A model generated the notes under the pieces. It was given only the letters and a program-made list of their open reading frames with translations. It was not told the DNA's origin and did no database searches. This document shows, piece by piece, positions 32,896 through 43,950 of a stretch of 64,000 nt of DNA. This stretch comes from Buxus sempervirens (lineage: Eukaryota > Streptophyta > Magnoliopsida > Buxales > Buxaceae), in the NCBI GenBank assembly GCA_947561395.2, contig OX387190.1, positions 16,238,858 through 16,302,857 of the forward strand, given 5' to 3'. The translations under genes and the position numbers were made by a program. Each line of letters begins with the position of its first letter. Within the stretch, counting starts at the first letter, position 1.

Positions 32896-33987
32896 TGTTG
32901 CTCCGAAATTGGGCCGATGTGGACACGTGTCTGTGTTGATGATGTGTCTCTACGCGGGCGTGCCAGTATCGTTTGATACAAATGATTTCGGGTCAATCCC
33001 TGACTCCCGGCACCTGTTCCGAATCTAAACCGGGATCGGTTCAGTCGTACTGCAAGTCACCTGTAATAAAATCGGTCAGGCGATGTTATGAAGACTAGGG
33101 GTTCGGTCTTCGTTTGGGTTCTTGTAAGTGTTTGAAAGCGAAAGCAACTAATGGCACACAAATCCTTTATTATAAAATCGGCCGATGGGCCGAAAGCGAC
33201 AATAGATAATCCTCAAAAAGGAAACAAAAAGTAAAAAGAAAACTGATAGGGCTTGCAGGACCGGCCTATCCTGGTCTTATAGCCGTAATCGGGTATGAGC
33301 ACAGGAGGAAGGGGTGGCTGCTAGCAAAGCCAATTCAGGGGGTTCACCTTGGATTGCTGCTTACCCGAAAATACACAAGTCACCTGGCGTGATCAGAGCG
33401 AGTCTCGGGACCGGCTGCTCGGGATTCTGTAAACACAGAACTACGAGTCAAGGGCGGCCTCAACTTACTCTCCGGTGGTAGGATTCTGGTGTTAATCGGA
33501 GTAAAGAGGGGTCTAAGATGTCACTGCGACTGGAAGCAGTGAGAGAGGTCCTAGTTTATCCTTTTGGCTACAGTGTAGGAGAGGGGATAAAGATCACGGA
33601 TGATCAAAATAATATAATAACCGGTTGTAGTTGGATGGATTGTGTCCTCAAGTTCTTCGAAGTTATGCCTTTATAGCTGATCCTTGATGGTTGCTCAACG
33701 TCCCACTGTTGCACGATCTTCATAGTGGTTAGCCGTCTTCAGTCTTCTACTACAGAAAGATAACCGGTCGACCACGATCTTTGAACGACTGATAGCACGA
33801 TCTTCAGATAGTTGTGGTTTTGTCGTGTTTGGCTTGCGTGTTTTTAACTGTACTATTGGTTTATGTGCATGCTGACGTGGCCTGTCCAATTGTACAAAGC
33901 CTATGTGCGTTGATACCATGGCCTAAGTAAGCCACATAGGTGCCACGTGGCCTTCTCTTATTCTTTGGTTTGTATAGGGTGTAAACA
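32896..33987 (-). repeat. 5' LTR of the complete Tat element
   Basis: Direct repeat of 14090-15182 with the same TGTTGC...TAAACA ends on the plus strand. Followed outward by the TSD CAAGC. Confidence 0.96.
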
Positions 33988-33992
33988 CAAGC

Positions 33993-34312
33993 TTAATTAG
34001 TTGAATGGGGTATTTGAATTAGCTAATTTCTCCTTAATTTCTTATAATATAACAATCTTCTTTATGACGAGTTATACAATAAATTTGTATTCTTGAAATC
34101 ACTAATATTCTTCTTATATTTTAATTATAGCCAGGTCAATTCCTTTATTTGATATGGCGTTTGTGAGATGCACAATTTCTCGATCTCATCATTTACATGG
34201 TTGATAAGGGTTCGAAACTAAGAGTAGTAATTGTATACGTTTCTTTATTGAGTTTATTTATCGACATGTTGTAGTGTGCAATTTTGCTTATTTATTATTA
34301 AGGATTGCTTGT
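33993..34312. other. AT-rich non-coding interval
   Basis: No gene, repeat or element end recognised. It lies between the TSD of the complete Tat element and the probable start of an outer family-A LTR. Confidence 0.4.
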
Positions 34313-34581
34313 GTCAGGTTGTGTGATGACTTGGAACCAAGTGTGCCCATCTAAGACACTAACCTGTCCCTGGACCTTACAAGTAGGCCTTGTGGACCTA
34401 ATAAAATACGGATAATTTAAAACTTTTCTGTGCAAGTAACAGTGGTGGAACAATTTATACATGTGCATATCGAAGGAGTATCTAAAGTAACAAAAGTCCC
34501 GTGGTGGACTACAAGTTTTTGTCATATACTAGTTGGCTATTACAAAATGGCACAATCTAGTCACTCATTTCAGTTACAAGG
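34313..34581 (-). mobile_element. outer family-A LTR, left fragment
   Basis: TGCCCATCTAAGACACTAAC...CCTGGACC...GTAGGCC aligns loosely with the inverted right end of the LTR at 52601-57167 (TGCCCTATCACATCACCAAC...CCTGAGACC). I take it as the degraded start of the LTR whose remainder is at 48077-49880, 52474-52600 and 57173-57328. The exact end and TSD are not visible. Confidence 0.35.
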
Positions 34582-34904
34582 TGTGTGCGCACATAAAAAA
34601 TCCTTTTTCCTAGATCGCACACCGGGCGCACGTTTGGTGCGTGCCTCGGGACTTTCGGAGTCGCCACTGCCTGAGAGTGCAGGCAGACACAGTTTTGCCT
34701 TAGTCGGGTCTAAGTCTGGTCTGCGGCTTTTCAGAGTTCTAGCTAAGTCCTCGGTTACGATCCGGGGAAGTCCTAAAGACACCCCGGTCCGCCCCGCCGG
34801 TTTGACGGGTCCCTCGGGTCTCCCTAGTTTTTGAGTCAGTTTCACCCTTCCTAAACCAGCATGCTGTTCTGTTAGGTCTGGCGGGGCCCGTTGGAAGGGT
34901 GGGT

Positions 34905-35290
34905 CCCTTTTTATTTGATTTTATCTTTTTATTTATTTAAGTGAAGTGGGTCGGACCCGGGTCCCGTTGGAAGACCCGTGGGTTGCCATGGTTGGGCCTT
35001 GGGCCCAGTTGGGTTATTGGGTAACCCATTTGGTTATTTACTTAAACTATTTGCAGATGCCAATGGGATTAGTGGGCTTGAATTTGGCCCATTAGCCAAG
35101 GGTCAAAGGGCCTGGGCCTGTTTATTGAAAACAGGCTTGGTTTGGGCGGGTCTAAGGTGGACCACTCATGTGGGCCAAAAGGAGGTCTTGGTGGGCCCGT
35201 TTGGGCCCACAGTCCAAAAATGGGCTTAAGATAGCCCAAATTATTTAAAGGGCTGGTTCAGGCCGGTTTGGGTCGGAATAGATCCAACCG
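34905..35290. repeat. cluster of GGGCC/TGGGC motifs
   Basis: At least fifteen GGGCC, TGGGCC or TGGGCTT sequences in about 390 bases downstream of the LTR promoter on the minus strand. The same enrichment occurs at the matching place in the LTR 39237-42219. TGGGCC/T is a known plant promoter element (site II, TCP-binding), but the function here is inference. Confidence 0.65.
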
Positions 35291-36237
35291 GGCCGAAAAA
35301 TTACATTTTTTATATTATTTTTACATTAGCCCGTATTTTCTATACGGTCCACCGTCGCCTGTGAATGGAATCCGGTTTGGGCTTGCCCGTGAAGCAAACG
35401 CGGTCCAGACGGGACCGTTCTGAGTTTACGGGCGCAGCTTATTCTGCACTTTTGCTGCCGATTCTGCTTGGGGTCAATTCCGTGGTCTCTTTGAGGTCTT
35501 CAGCAACTTCGGTGGTAGTTCTGGTGCCGTCTAATATGGCACACTTGCCTTCTTCACCATCTTCAAGTCCTTTTTCATTGGCACCTTGGAATGGAACTTA
35601 ACTCCCTTTGTCTTCTTTTTTGTACCATGCCATCTTTTGATAATGTAACAAAAGAAGAAGGGATAGTGGGGAGGGGATTACATAGTAGGATTTAAAGAGG
35701 ACCAATCCCTTTTATACTTATGGATTTAATTAAATAACCGAAGCATATTATCTTTTCCTTCTTTGATTAGTTTTATGGTTCCATCCTCTTTCTACTCCAT
35801 AAGAGGGTGCTCATTTGCATGGGAGTACTCCAACGAACAATGAAGCCAATGAGTTAGTAGTAAAGCAATAGAATAAGAAAAAAACTTAAATAAGACAATT
35901 CATGTGTATATTGGGAAAGAAGGTGATAAAAAGATTACCACACTATTACTCCTTGGGTTGTTCCTCCGATGATTCCTGCAGCGCTTCCGCGTCCTCCCAA
36001 ATATTTCTAAATGGATGAAAAAAGGGTTTGGTTGGGTGGTGGGTTTGAAAGTTAAACTAAAGTGGGTGTTTGCATGATATTGGCATCATTCAACTAACCT
36101 AGGGGTAGTTTAGGGATAAGAAAGGGTTTGGGTGTTGGAGTGACAGCATCAGGGCATCATTTGGTCGAGGAGAAATGCAGGAGGGCATGGGTGATGGCCA
36201 GGTAGAAAGGCTTGTTGAAATGAGGGGGGTGGCCTCT

Positions 36238-36246
36238 CTATTTATA
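36238..36246 (-). promoter_or_regulatory. TATA box of the Tat-type LTR
   Basis: TATAAATAG on the minus strand, in the same GCCTATAAATAGAG context as at 4943, 11846 and 50468 in other Tat-type LTRs, just downstream of the inverted-repeat array. Confidence 0.7.
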
Positions 36247-36251
36247 GGCAA

Positions 36252-36475
36252 AATTTCCGTGCCCGTATTTGAAATACGGGCATGCCTTGCCCATACTTTA
36301 AGTACGGGCGTGCTTTGCCCGTAATTCAAATACGGGCGAAAAACGTATATGTGCGAGTCTCGCGAATCGGTCGTACGGGACGCGTGTCCCGCCGTACAGC
36401 GACGCGTGTCTTCTACCAGAATCTTGCCCGTAGTTCAAATACGAACATGCCCTGCCCGTAATTCAAATACGGTCC
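36252..36475. repeat. array of inverted repeats (CCCGTATTTGAAATACGGG type)
   Basis: Five or more units with arms CCGTA(A/T)TT and AA(A/T)TACGG and a tiny loop, each able to form a 7-9 bp hairpin. They occupy the place of the TATCCGACA array in the other Tat-type LTRs but with unrelated sequence. Confidence 0.85.
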
Positions 36476-37034
36476 AGCACGTTTTTAAAATGTTTGGATT
36501 TCAAACCTTTATTCAATTTGGTTTTTTGCAAGATTCTTATTCGATTTTTCGATTATTTTATTAAAAAAGGGAGATTCTCTTTATTAGAATATTATTAAAC
36601 ACATTTATCTTATTTATTTTATTGGTTTATTCCACTTTTGCTGCCTTTTTTGCCACATGGGCAGTTTTTCTAAAACTTCAACTGCTCATAACTTCTTCAT
36701 CTGGTGTCTGATTTCAGCAAACTTAGTGTCGTTGGAACCGGTTCGGAACCACCTATTCACTGGGGTCAAGTTTGGCAGCTGAATTGGGGTCGAGCAAAAA
36801 GTCAACTTTTCGCTCCCCAAAAGTTTGACCAGCTCATATCTTTTTCATCTGGACTCCGATTCCAGCAAATTCAGTTGCGTTAGAACCGTGTCGAAATGAT
36901 CTTTTCAATGATATAAAGTTTGATGGCCAAATTATCTTGAATCAAAAAGTCAATTTTTTTACCCCCTCAGGGTTTGACTAAAAGTTTGACTTTTCATTTT
37001 TTGCCATTTTAGGGGTGCAAAAATCAGGTGGGAC

Positions 37035-37250
37035 CAAGGATTGACTTTTCGGTGCCGCCAGGCGGCCGAAACGAAATATGGGCGAAATTTCGTCGAAATT
37101 CCGGTGAAATGGTCCGAAATAGTGTTTTTGGCGAAATCGGCGGCACGCCGACAAAACACAATTTTTTTTAAAAAAAAAGACATAATTAAACTATCAGAAG
37201 AGGAGTTTTACCGAAATCGGCGACACGCCGACGAAATGTCCTTTTTTGAA
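37035..37250. repeat. hAT left subterminal region with CGAAAT/ATTTCG palindromes
   Basis: Repeated GCGAAATTTCG, CCGAAATCGGCG and CACGCCGACAAAA motifs, direct and inverted, within 220 bases of the end. Subterminal repeats of this kind are binding sites for transposase in characterised hAT elements; the binding itself is inferred here. Confidence 0.6.
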
Positions 37251-37580
37251 ATAAAAAACATAATTAAGCTAAAATAACATAATAGACATGATTTTATACA
37301 ATTTATATGCAAAAAATAGATAGAATAAGGAAGTATTTTATCTAATTTATGAACAAATACAAACACATGAACATAAATAATTACAAGGCTACAACTACAA
37401 GCACATTAGAACACACTACAAAGTGTGATGTGTAAAACAAAGTCATAGGCTCATAGATTAATAATCATAAAAAGACAAATTGCAAAAAATGCAAAATACA
37501 AAGTAGAAGTCTACAAGAGAGTCAAGAGATAAAAGACAAGGGTCACAAGATTACAAAATACAAACTACAAAGTACAAAGA

Positions 37581-39231
37581 TCAATAAGAAGTAGAGTGTC
37601 TAGAAGGCTGGAAATGCTGATGTTGTTGCTGTCGTCGTCTCTCAAGCATGTGAACATATCGCCTCCACGACATGCGCCCTGTGTACTGACCTCTGTAATG
37701 ATGCACAACCTCCTCATACTCATCCTGATCTAAAGCCACAACAAAGCCCACAGGAGGACAATCATCATAATACTCCATCATAATAAGAACACCAGCATCC
37801 TCATCCTCATCCTCCTCCTCCTCCTCTGCTACGACTGGTGGAGGATAATAACCATACGAATATGGGATAGCTGGGACTGGCACTGGCACTAGCACTGGGA
37901 CATACCCATATCCGTATGCAGCTGGATATGGAGCTGGTGCAACTGGATAGGAGGGAAATAACCCATAGCTGTCAGATGTCTGAAACTGCCCTGGATATGG
38001 ATATGCATATCCTCCATATTGCCCGCTCTGATCCCCATAACTACGTGAAGATGTGCTGCTAGATCCCTCCATGTCCATACTCATAAATGATCGAGACATC
38101 TCATCCTCCTCTTGGGCACCAATCCTTTCCTTCCCCTTACCCCGCCTCTGAAAAGTACGTGCCTCTGGATCTGACTGACCACCCTGACCGTATCGCCCTC
38201 CATGGTGGGAGTCCTGGGTGGCGTGTGTGTATGCTGCCTCCCCAGTGAAAGAACTAACCCCTGGCCCATGTGATTGTCCTCCACCTCCCTGATGATCATT
38301 TCCATCATCATCGTCATCATCATCATCAGACCCTCCACCATCCCCAATATCTCCATCATTGTCATCCTTGGAGTCCGACTCTCTACGCTCAACTGACTGA
38401 ATTGGGACTGAGGGCATCGCTGCTGCTGTAGAAACTGAAGGGGGCACTACGCTGGTATCTCTATCGAAAGAGTCAACAGAAGGAAATCCCCTCTCCTCCT
38501 CCATAACAGCATCAACATCAATCCCCATCTCTGCTACGGCACGAGCAACGACTGAACTCAGCCCACCATCAGGCTCATCTAACTCCACAGTCCTCACCCA
38601 TTCTGAGAATGGGTTGTCGTCATCAATCCAGGTGCTGCATAGGATGTCCAAAGGGTCGTCAACATATGCACTACTACTCTGTGTCTCGATCTCCAGCTGT
38701 TTCGCTCGTAATCTCATGTTATAGTGACAAAAAAACACGAGCTTTTGCAGCTTCTGATAGGCCAGCCGATTCCTTTGCTTTGTATGAATCAACACAAAGG
38801 TGCTCCAGTTACGCTCACAAGCAGATGAGGATGCAGTCTCAACGAGAATCCGATATGCAAGCTTCGACAAAGTAGGAGCAGAAACTCCGTACATGGCCCA
38901 CCACTCGCCTGAAAAGTATAATGATTTTCAATAAGCATAAAATAAATTTAGAAATTCTAAATGATTTACCAAAATGTAGTAAATTATATACATGGCATCA
39001 TCGTACTCCGCGAGGCAATGGCAGGCGTCATTCCAAATGATCCCATTGCATCTCTAAACATGATCAACTGCAAGAGCATGTTCAGAATTTAGTAAAAATT
39101 GAGGAAAAGATTCCAAATTACAATTGATAGAGCACTTATTTATTATTTATATATAATTTACCTCATTGCCGAAATCTGCCTGCCCGTCAGAATTGGGATC
39201 AAGGTGGGAATAAACCATGTGCACAACTATC
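37581..39231 (-). pseudogene. hAT transposase, C-terminal part with dimerisation domain
   Basis: Minus-strand exons: one ends NSDGQADFGNE before a GT at 39161 (intron 39068-39161); a short exon reads LIMFRDAMGSFGMTPAIASR (intron 38909-38991); the last exon starts GEWWAMYGVSAPTLSKLA and contains ILVETASSSACERNWSTF and KLQKLVFFCHYNMRLR, the hAT C-terminal dimerisation domain. After it comes a long acidic, Gly/Asp- and Pro/Tyr-rich tail (DDDDDDDD, VPVPVPAIPYSYGYYPPP, EEEEEDEDED) ending at 37581. The tail is much longer than usual for the domain. The upstream coding region is cut by the LTR at 39237. Confidence 0.88.
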
Positions 39232-39584
39232 CACATTGTGCGCATGGTCGCACGGGTAAAAATGGGAATTTGGAGTCGCCACTGCCTGATGGGGTGCAGG
39301 CAGACACCTGGGTGCCTAAGTTTGTTTATCAAGGCTTGGTCTGCGGCTAGAGATTCTAAGCAAGTTCTCGGTTGCGGTTTTGGGGAAGTCCGTAGACACC
39401 CCAGTCCACCCCGTCGAGTGACGGGTCCCATAGGTTTCCCTGGTTTGAGTCAACTTTGGTCTCTCACTCACCCGATTCCTATTCTAGCATGCACATTTGG
39501 TTAAGTCTTGCGAGACCACCAAAGTGGTGTGGGTCCCTTTACTTGATTTTATCTTTCTAGTTAAAGATGAGATGAGTCTGATTG

Positions 39585-40205
39585 GGCGGGACACGTTGGA
39601 AGGTCCACGGGCTCCTTTTTCGGCTTGGTTGAGCCCACATGCCCCTTGGTGGGCCTCAGTCTAAGCCTGAGAGGCCCTTTGGGATCCGGTTCAGTTGAGT
39701 TGATTTTATTTTGAAGTTCAAGTTGGGATTTAGAAATGATTTTTATGTCAAGTGGGCCGGCATTGGTTTGCGGGCCCTTGAGTGGGCCATGCAATTGGTT
39801 GCCAAATGGTTTAATTCCTCTTTGATTTAACTTCGCCAAAATGAGCCAGGCTTTGGGCTTGGGCTTGAAAGCCCAAGACTTCCTAAGTTTGGGTTTTGGA
39901 AACCCTAATCTTGTTTGGTTCAATGGGCATTGTGGGCTCGACAGGCCCTACCCGTGGTCTTGGCCAAACCAATCCTAATCTAAGCATGCTCCCAAAAAAT
40001 TGGGCTTGGGTGGGCCTCCAGTGGTACGGCCCACTCAATTGATTAATTTACTGATTTAAAGCAAAGTGAGTTAGTCGGCCCACTCAATCCGACCTGAGTT
40101 GTCGGATCAGCACAAAAAAGGGCTTTTTCGGATTCGGCCAATGGGCTTAGGTTCCAGGGCCTTCTAGGATGTCCCGAGCTTGGGTGGGCCCCTGTGTGGG
40201 CCCAT
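39585..40205. repeat. cluster of GGGCC/GGCCC motifs
   Basis: Dense GGGCC, GGCCCA and TGGGCTT sequences (more than twenty), at the place equivalent to 34905-35290 in the related LTR, while the sequence between motifs differs. Confidence 0.65.
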
Positions 40206-41399
40206 GGTAGTCAGAGAAGAGGAGGAAGACCCTCATTTTTTGTCTTTTGAAGGCTTTTCAGCAAGGAAGAGGGAAGAGAAGGCCTGGGAGGCTGCCTTCT
40301 CCCCTTTGAGCCACTTTCAATAGCTAAACAGGGACCAAGAGGTCCCTGTTTTGGTCTTTCAATCCACACAAGACAGCAACCTTAAAGATCAATAAAAAAT
40401 CCATGCAATCGAGCACCCAAAAATACACTTCATCCTATGACAGGAACACATGCATGCTGCCCTATTTCTTATCCATGTGGGGAGAAAGCGATATTGGGAC
40501 TTAACTTTGAACAACTAAAGAGGATGGCAAGTATGGACATGGGGGTGTTGCTGCTGCCTCCAGCAGCAGCTCATGCGAGCCATAATAGTGGGCTGCCAGG
40601 GGAGGTGATCATGCTTACACAAAGAAATACATGCTCCCTTAATCACTAAACTTTCCAGCATCTACACATATGCACACTTTATCTCTAATCATGCTCATAA
40701 CAGCCACTTACTTAGCAAGAGAGCAAACCAACAAGAAGGGATGAGGAAGGGGGGTTACATTTGGGATACATGAGAAGAGGCATAAAGGGAACACACTCCC
40801 TTGATAAACGGAGGAGCAAACAACATCATGCAAGTACAACAGTAACCTTATAATATACTAAAACCAAGCCTAAAGAATCCCCTTTCTCCCTTCGATCCAC
40901 CCGGAATATCCATCTTGCCTTATGAGATCAACACCCTTGTAATGGTGTAAAACAAATGGCGGAAATAAGAAATAAGGAAAGAAAACATGAATCTAGTGCT
41001 AACAGCAAGTATACAACATGCATAAAATAAGATGCACTTCAAATCATGCTATATTCATATATGTGAATCACAAAGGTACAAGGAAGCTCACCTTGGGTTT
41101 AAAACCCTGGAATGAAACATGTGGAGCCTTCTTAGAGTGAAGGAAGTAGCTGGAGCAGCACCTCCTCCCACCAACAGTAGCCTCTTCTCCTTCTTCAAGT
41201 TCTTGAGTGAGGGAGAGAAGGGAGTAGGGAGGGGTAAAATGGTCAAGCAAGGAGGTTGTTGGGTTTGGGGAGCAAGGTGGGGGAAAAGGAAGGGCTTTCG
41301 TGCCTGGAATAATGGGGGGGGGGGGGGGAAGAGGTGGAAGCAAGCTAAGAAGAGCCAACCCCCAAAATGGGGCTGCAGTTGCCTTTTTATAGATAAATT

Positions 41400-41650
41400 T
41401 TTGTATCCGGCATTTAATGTCGGATACACTACACTTCCTTTAAATCCGGCATATTATGTCAGATACATTGCACTTCCTTTGTATCCGGCATATTGTATCA
41501 GATACAAACATAATCATTTCCAAAATTTAATTTTCTGCGCGTATCTGTCAGCGAATCAGCGCGAATCTCGTGGGCAAATCTCTTGTATCCGGCAATATAT
41601 GTTGGATATGAATAAAAGCATGTGTATCCGACATATTTGATCAGATACAA
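41400..41650. repeat. array of inverted repeats (TATCCGGCAT / ATGTCGGATA)
   Basis: Five units of the type TATCCGGCATTTAATGTCGGATA, some decayed by single changes, spaced 35-50 bases apart in U3 of the LTR. Confidence 0.85.
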
Positions 41651-42224
41651 ATCGAAAAATTACAGATTTGCCCCTCAACTTGACAGATTTGACTGATACG
41701 ACCGATTTGACACTTTTGGATATCTACAGATTGCCCCCTGCGAATTTTGGTTTAGTCCTTGAGATATTTAGCAAGTTTTTTATTTTTAAAGATTGCCCCC
41801 CGAGATATTTTGCTGCGTTTGCTGCCACGTGTGCAGTTTCCGGCTTTGCTGCTCGGAAACTTAAACTGCTCATATCTTCTTTATCCGGACTCCGATTTGG
41901 GCAAACTCAATTGCGTTAGAACCATATCGGAGTCCTTTATCCAATGGGATAAGGTTAACCACCTGATTTGGGGTTTCACGAAAAGTCAACTTTCGGCTCC
42001 CCTCAAGTTTGACCGGCTCATAGATCCTTCATCCGGACTTCGATTCCAGCAAACTCAGTTGCGTTGGAACCGTGTCGGGATTCTCTATCCACTGAAACAA
42101 AGCAAGGTGGCCAATTATCACTTGATCAAAAAGTCAATTTTCGTCCCCTCAGGGTTTGACTTTTCCTCCAGGGTTTTCATTTTCAGCACTTCCAGGGGTG
42201 CAAAAATAAAGTGCTTACACACAT

Positions 42225-43455
42225 ATCTGAGCGCATCCCAAGGTTGTCTTTGTAGTGATATTTCAAGTTAAAGTAATGTGCTGTTATTGTGTTTGAAAAG
42301 AAAATGAGAATTAATAAATAATTTAGCATTACCAAAGAAGTATAAGTACAAAAAAAAATCAACAAACCTTAATTAATATTATAAATTAATTACCTGCCAA
42401 GAGTATGGGATGATCCATCTATTTAATCTAACGATCATCAATGATCTTGTGGACCCACTGGTAGGACGTCTCTGTGGCAGCTTGAACTTGTGCTTTCATC
42501 ACCCTCATGCTCTCATAGATGGAACCGAGGGTCAGGTATGAATCTGTATCAACGATCCATAGCACCCTGTAAATGGGCTCCAATATATCGACAACTTCCT
42601 TCACACCATCCCAAAAGCTACCATGAATCCTTGCTTGTGTCGGAAGATGCTATCCAAGGCAATATAATTTGTACCAAATCTATCCCTGGCCTGATTATAT
42701 CTCCATGATATACTGCTCTCATCTTCGCTAGCACATAATTATGATTATAAATAAATGTAGTCAAGGTTCGTGCATCTCGTAATGTCTTCACCACCTTCTT
42801 CCTCTTCCCAATGGCCTCTAACATCAGGTCTATACAATGTGCAGCACAAGGGGTCCAGTATATGGGGTACTTCGCATGTATCATTTCACCAGACTTCTTA
42901 AAGGCACTCCCATTATCTGTAACAATCTATACAACGAGATGCCTCCCAAACTCTCTAATCACCTCCTCTAGTAAACTAAAAATGTAATCTGCATCCTTGA
43001 TTTTATCTAAGGCATCTACAGACTTAAAAAATATAGCCTTCCTCTACAGTAGACCATAAAGTTGATGATTGACAGCTTTGTAGGGCCTGTCCAACCATCA
43101 CACATAATAGTAACCCCGAATCTCTCCCAGTATGGACGCAAAGATTTAATAAATGTCAACATCTCCTTCTCCTCATCATCCAAATACACCCCATGATCTC
43201 CTCCGGGGTAGGAGGTAGGACTCCAACCCCAGACTCCTGAATAACGTCAACCATACTCTTAAAATGCGGAGAGGCAGCTGCATCTACAGGAATATGGTTG
43301 AATATGAAGAAACAAGATATGAACTTACCCATCTTCTTTCTAACTGACCCTCCACTCCAAGTATCTTTCAGCCTCTTCTGCTTCGCATTTGATGATCTAT
43401 GCGTATCAGGGTCCACAGGATAATCAGGCACTCTCGTGGAATGAGAACGCCTCAT
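42225..43455 (-). pseudogene. hAT transposase, DUF659/catalytic part
   Basis: Minus-strand segments include IPVDAAASPHFKSMVDVI, then (around 42900-43150, other frames) ERFGVTIMCDGWTG and TDNGSAFKKSGEM, and at 42884-42618 YPIYWTPCAAHCIDLMLEAI. These are DUF659 and hAT core landmarks, including the D of DGW, the D of TDNGS and the WTPCAAHCIDLMLE block. Several stops and frameshifts separate them. The final residues before the nested LTR read KDNLGMRSDM. Confidence 0.85.
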
Positions 43456-43950
43456 AGAAGCCGAACAACTTGCCCCAAAATGACCGGCCTCTCACAAATC
43501 CATGTCTCTGCATCTCTCTCTGCTCAAACTCTGACTCCAAGGATGCACAGTGTGCTACTCTATACTGGGCCCTCTCAGCCTCTGTGTCGATCCCGCTAGG
43601 GTAGACAAAATCATCATCATCATCCTCAGGTACCTGTGGAGGCTCTGCTAGTCTTCGTCTGACCTCCTCCTCTATAATATGCTTCTTTTGTCTGCTTTTC
43701 ACACCACCCTGTAAGTGCTCAAGCATTTGCTTTCTAACTGCAGGTGGCACTCTATTACAATCCACAACATCCTCGGAACCACCTGCCAGATGCATCTTCA
43801 GTCTGGATATACCCCCCTGAATACGTGACAACAGTAATTACATACTGTCTTATTTCTGTCTCCCTGATAGTGGGTACCATGCTGCCAGCCAATATCTACT
43901 CTACGTCCACCCGCCTCGGCACCATCACCACCACCAGATCCCGATGCCAT
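43424..43950 (-). pseudogene. hAT transposase N-terminus with BED zinc finger
   Basis: The ATG at 43950 gives MASGSGGGDGAEAGG, then IGWQHGTHYQGDRNKTVCNYC. A one-base change in a G run near 43815 shifts the frame, and GGISRLKMHLAGGSEDVVDC follows. Cys-x2-Cys, His (MHL) and Cys (VVDC) give a BED-type finger for DNA binding. VPPAVRKQMLEHL follows, as in DUF659-type hAT proteins. Confidence 0.85.

Larger units (their letters stand above)
14090..33987 (-). mobile_element. complete Tat-lineage Ty3/gypsy retrotransposon, TSD CAAGC
   Basis: Direct LTRs lie at 14090-15182 and 32896-33987, with CAAGC on both outer sides (14085-14089 and 33988-33992). On the minus strand the order is LTR, PBS, gag, protease, RT, RNase H, second (archaeal-type) RNase H, integrase, long 3' region, PPT, LTR. 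The second RNase H and the antisense genes in the 3' region are hallmarks of the Tat lineage. Total length is 19,898 bp, or about 16.6 kb without the nested solo LTR at 20641-23973. By eye the two LTRs differ at roughly 30 sites (about 3%), mostly transitions. Stops and frameshifts in gag-pol make it non-autonomous now. Confidence 0.95.
39237..42219 (-). mobile_element. Tat-type solo LTR, TSD CACAT, nested in hAT
   Basis: On the minus strand it starts TGTAAGCACTTTATTTTTGC (42219) and ends CCATGCGCACA (39237). CACAT flanks both sides (39232-39236 and 42220-42224). The length is 2983 bp with no coding domain. It holds inverted repeats at 41400-41650, a TATA-like CTATAAAAAG near 41385, a donor-like AAG|GTGAGC at 41093 and a TGGGCC-rich region. 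The hAT reading frame resumes across it. Confidence 0.93.
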
